From assembly GCF_001598235.1 (NCBI RefSeq), contig NZ_BCYO01000001.1:186001-250000 (forward strand): a stretch of 64,000 bases of DNA, written 5' to 3'. The notes beneath the pieces were generated by a model. The model saw only the letters and a list, made by a program, of their open reading frames with translations. It had not been told where the DNA came from and did no database searches. This document shows positions 61,822 through 64,000 of this stretch, one piece after another. Both the position numbers and the translations under genes were made by a program. This DNA is from Polaromonas jejuensis NBRC 106434. GTDB lineage: Bacteria; Pseudomonadota; Gammaproteobacteria; Burkholderiales; Burkholderiaceae_C. Each line of letters opens with the position of its first letter. The stretch's first letter is position 1.

Positions 61822-63336
61822 ATGTCGCTAAAGAAGAACATTTTTGCCAATTACGTCAGCCAAATCTACGTCACGCTAGTCGGCGTCGTCATGCTACCGC
61901 TGTACGTCAAGTACATGGGCGCAGAAGCTTATGGTTTGGTGGGCTTTTTTGCCATGTTGCAAGTATGGTTTCAGCTGTTGGACATGGGCCTCACGCCGAC
62001 CATGGCTCGCGAGACCGCCCGGTTTAATGGCGGTGCTTGCTCCGCACTGGAGCTGCGGCGCCTGCTGCGGACGCTGGAGGGCATTTTTCTCGGCGTGGCC
62101 TTGCTGGGGGCTGGAGCCATGTGGGCGAGTGCAGGCGGCATTGCCAAACAGTGGCTGAAAGTGCAGCAACTGCCACTGGTTGAGGTAGAGCATGCCCTGC
62201 AACTCATGGCAATCATCGTTGCTCTGCGTTGGGTCAGTGGCCTTTACCGAGGCGCAATAAACGGGTTTGAGAAGCAGGTGTGGCTCAGCAGTTTCAACAG
62301 TGCCGTGGCCACCGCACGCTTTGTGCTGGTGATACCGTTCTTTATCTGGGTGGGCAGTAGCCCTGGTCTATTCTTTGGCTTCCAATTGGTTATTGCCGTT
62401 TTTGAATTGGTTTGGCTTGTGGGTAAAACTTATGCCATTTTTCCCAAGGCAGTGCAGGGTGCAAGTACCCCATGGGCTTGGCAGCCTTTACGCCGGGTGC
62501 TCAGGTTTTCGCTTGGCATCGCTTTTACCAGTTCGGTGTGGGTACTGGTCACGCAAACCGATAAGCTCATTCTTTCCAAGTTTTTGCCTCTGACCGACTA
62601 TGGCTACTTTACCTTGGCAGTATTGGTGGCCGGCGGAGTGTTAACAATCAGCAGCCCCATTAGCGCAGCTCTTATGCCCCGATTGGTCAAGCTTAATGCT
62701 GAGCATGATGAAGCAGGGTTAATCCAGCTTTATCGAAATGCTACGCAATTGGTCGCTGTCATCGCCCTTCCTGTATGTACTATGCTGGCTTTTTTCTCTG
62801 AGCAGGTTCTTTGGGCCTGGACGGGCGATGCCGCTCTTGCAGGCAAAGCGGCCCCAGTGCTAACACTGTATGTCATTGGTAACGGCATACTGGTGCTCGC
62901 CGCCTTCCCGTATTATCTGCAGTACGCAAAGGGCGATTTGACGTTGCATATGATTGGGAACGCTATCTTTGTTCTGCTGCTCATCCCCAGCTTGATTTGG
63001 GCGTCTTGGCGCTACGGAGCCACCGGAGCTGGGTGGGCATGGTTGGGGTCCAATGCAGTAGCCTTCGCTCTTTGGCTTCCGATGGTTCACGCGCGGTTTT
63101 GCAAAGGCCTGCACATTCAATGGCTCTTACGTGATATCGCGCCTATCGCGATCAGCAGCATTGCGTTTGGCGTGACCAGTCAATGGTTGTTTGCGTGGCC
63201 AACTCAACGTGGCCCAATAGCGCTTCAAATTGGTGCGCTCGGTGTCCTGGCGCTACTCGTTGCCAGCCTCAGCACGTCGTGGGTTAGAAAAAAAATATCA
63301 AATCAATGCAGAAACCACTACGCTGCGCAGAAATAA
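61822..63336 (+). CDS. wzx: Wzx-type polysaccharide flippase
   Basis: 504 residues, about 12-14 membrane helices. NYVSQIYVTLVGVVMLPLYVKYMGAEAYGLVGFF is the usual start of the Wzx/RfbX branch of MOP transporters, with TQTDKLILSKFLPLTDYGYFTL in the middle. It moves lipid-linked O-units across the inner membrane. Wzx and Wzz imply a Wzy-type route; no Wzy is identified inside the window. ATG 61822 lies 2 bp after the previous stop. Confidence 0.88.
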   Translation: MSLKKNIFANYVSQIYVTLVGVVMLPLYVKYMGAEAYGLVGFFAMLQVWFQLLDMGLTPTMARETARFNGGACSALELRRLLRTLEGIFLGVALLGAGAMWASAGGIAKQWLKVQQLPLVEVEHALQLMAIIVALRWVSGLYRGAINGFEKQVWLSSFNSAVATARFVLVIPFFIWVGSSPGLFFGFQLVIAVFELVWLVGKTYAIFPKAVQGASTPWAWQPLRRVLRFSLGIAFTSSVWVLVTQTDKLILSKFLPLTDYGYFTLAVLVAGGVLTISSPISAALMPRLVKLNAEHDEAGLIQLYRNATQLVAVIALPVCTMLAFFSEQVLWAWTGDAALAGKAAPVLTLYVIGNGILVLAAFPYYLQYAKGDLTLHMIGNAIFVLLLIPSLIWASWRYGATGAGWAWLGSNAVAFALWLPMVHARFCKGLHIQWLLRDIAPIAISSIAFGVTSQWLFAWPTQRGPIALQIGALGVLALLVASLSTSWVRKKISNQCRNHYAAQK

Positions 63337-63338
63337 AA

Positions 63339-64000
63339 ATGAATGCCACCGAAGTCACAAGAAAATTACCCAAGGTATCGATCTGCGTTATTACGTATAA
63401 CCAAGAAAAATACATTAGGCAATGCCTGCAAAGCATTGTCGACCAGGAAACTGATTTCGATTTTGAGGTGATTGTTGGGGATGACTGCTCTACGGATGGA
63501 ACACGCGCAATAATTGAAGAATTCGCAGAGCGTTACGCTCAAAAGGTAATACCAATATTTCGCCAAAGTAATACTGGAGGGCTCAAGAATTATCTAGAGA
63601 CGCACAACGCAGCTACTGGTTGTTATGTGGCGCACATGGATGGTGATGATTTTGCATTACCAGGAAAGCTTCAGATGCAGGCGGGTATTTTAGATTCTGA
63701 TTCGACGTGTACAGCTGTATGGCACCGAGTCGACTATTTCGATGATACTGGTGGCTTTTGTTCTGGAGAGACAGCTGATTTATCAATCTTTAATGAGGGG
63801 AAAGTGTCATTCTCTGAGGCAATTCGATTGGGCTTTATCGGCGTGCATAGCTCTCTCATGTACAGACGTTCAGCCCGGGAGAAAGTGTCACTCGATAAAA
63901 AAGTACTAGATCTTTATCTTACTTGGGATTTATTGTCAAAAGGGTCCGGATATGTTGTCAACGAAATTCTAGGGCGGTATCGTATCGCTGCATCAGGATC
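63339..64000 (+). CDS. GT2-family glycosyltransferase (3' end outside window)
   Basis: At least 220 residues, cut by the right edge. VSICVITYNQEKYIRQCLQSIVDQ, FEVIVGDDCSTDGTRAII and YVAHMDGDDFALPGKLQMQ (DGDD) form a GT-A fold of family 2. Cytoplasmic transfer of a nucleotide-activated sugar onto the lipid-linked O-unit is expected. Starts 2 bp after the wzx stop. Confidence 0.88.
   Translation, partial: MNATEVTRKLPKVSICVITYNQEKYIRQCLQSIVDQETDFDFEVIVGDDCSTDGTRAIIEEFAERYAQKVIPIFRQSNTGGLKNYLETHNAATGCYVAHMDGDDFALPGKLQMQAGILDSDSTCTAVWHRVDYFDDTGGFCSGETADLSIFNEGKVSFSEAIRLGFIGVHSSLMYRRSAREKVSLDKKVLDLYLTWDLLSKGSGYVVNEILGRYRIAASG

Overview
The window looks like chromosomal DNA of a GC-rich betaproteobacterium, most likely a member of the Comamonadaceae (Polaromonas, Rhodoferax or Variovorax type). 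This is inferred from a Bug/TctC receptor, polyhydroxyalkanoate (PHA) granule proteins, an H-NS-like protein of the W-G-x-G-x-x-P-x-W type, and several copies of a short hairpin repeat I associate with that family. I saw no tRNA, rRNA, CRISPR array or intact insertion sequence.

Layout. 1-1333: the 3' end of a citrate-synthase/citryl-CoA-lyase-like gene. 1409-10493: an unusual island with four PstS-like periplasmic binding proteins, a TonB-dependent receptor carrying an extra N-terminal domain, and a partner protein made of two copies of that same domain, but no ABC permease or ATPase. Its three transcription units start with the same promoter module (CTGAA/TTCAG/TTCAG/TTTAG-like blocks at an exact 11-bp period, 10 bp before a -10-like hexamer). 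I consider this the best candidate for an undescribed uptake or sensing system. 10516-13809: fused isobutyryl-CoA mutase icmF. 14201-19131: a branched-chain amino acid ABC transporter with a LivM-LivG fusion. 19159-20698: polyphosphate kinase 2 and a rhodanese. 20900-24486: a CqsA/LqsA-type autoinducer synthase facing a sensor kinase and response regulator, followed by a LuxR-type regulator and coaX.

26183-34247: a wax ester synthase, an acyl-CoA-binding protein, a catabolic operon (LysR, CoA transferase, HMG-CoA-lyase-like enzyme, VOC protein, Bug receptor), a PHA-related protein and a lipoprotein aminopeptidase. 34262-37638: a molybdopterin oxidoreductase and argE. 37762-41861: a four-gene operon for polyprenyl-phosphate-linked sugar chemistry (UbiA-type prenyltransferase, flippase-like protein, GT-C glycosyltransferase, HAD phosphatase). 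42067-46425: a TPR-like protein, a TetR regulator, a phasin and a two-domain fatty acyl-CoA reductase that could feed alcohols to the wax ester synthase.

46462-64000: an H-NS-like gene followed by an O-antigen/exopolysaccharide locus: Wzz, dTDP-rhamnose genes rmlBDAC interrupted by a vapBC toxin-antitoxin pair, a sugar aminotransferase, WbqC, two tandem beta-propeller proteins, a GNAT-methyltransferase fusion, a GtrB/GtrA/GT-C set, a Wzx flippase and a glycosyltransferase cut by the right edge. Genes from about 57.4 to 61.8 kb are visibly more AT-rich than the rest, as expected for exchanged O-antigen DNA.

All functional calls come from reading motifs and remembered family features; no database search was run.
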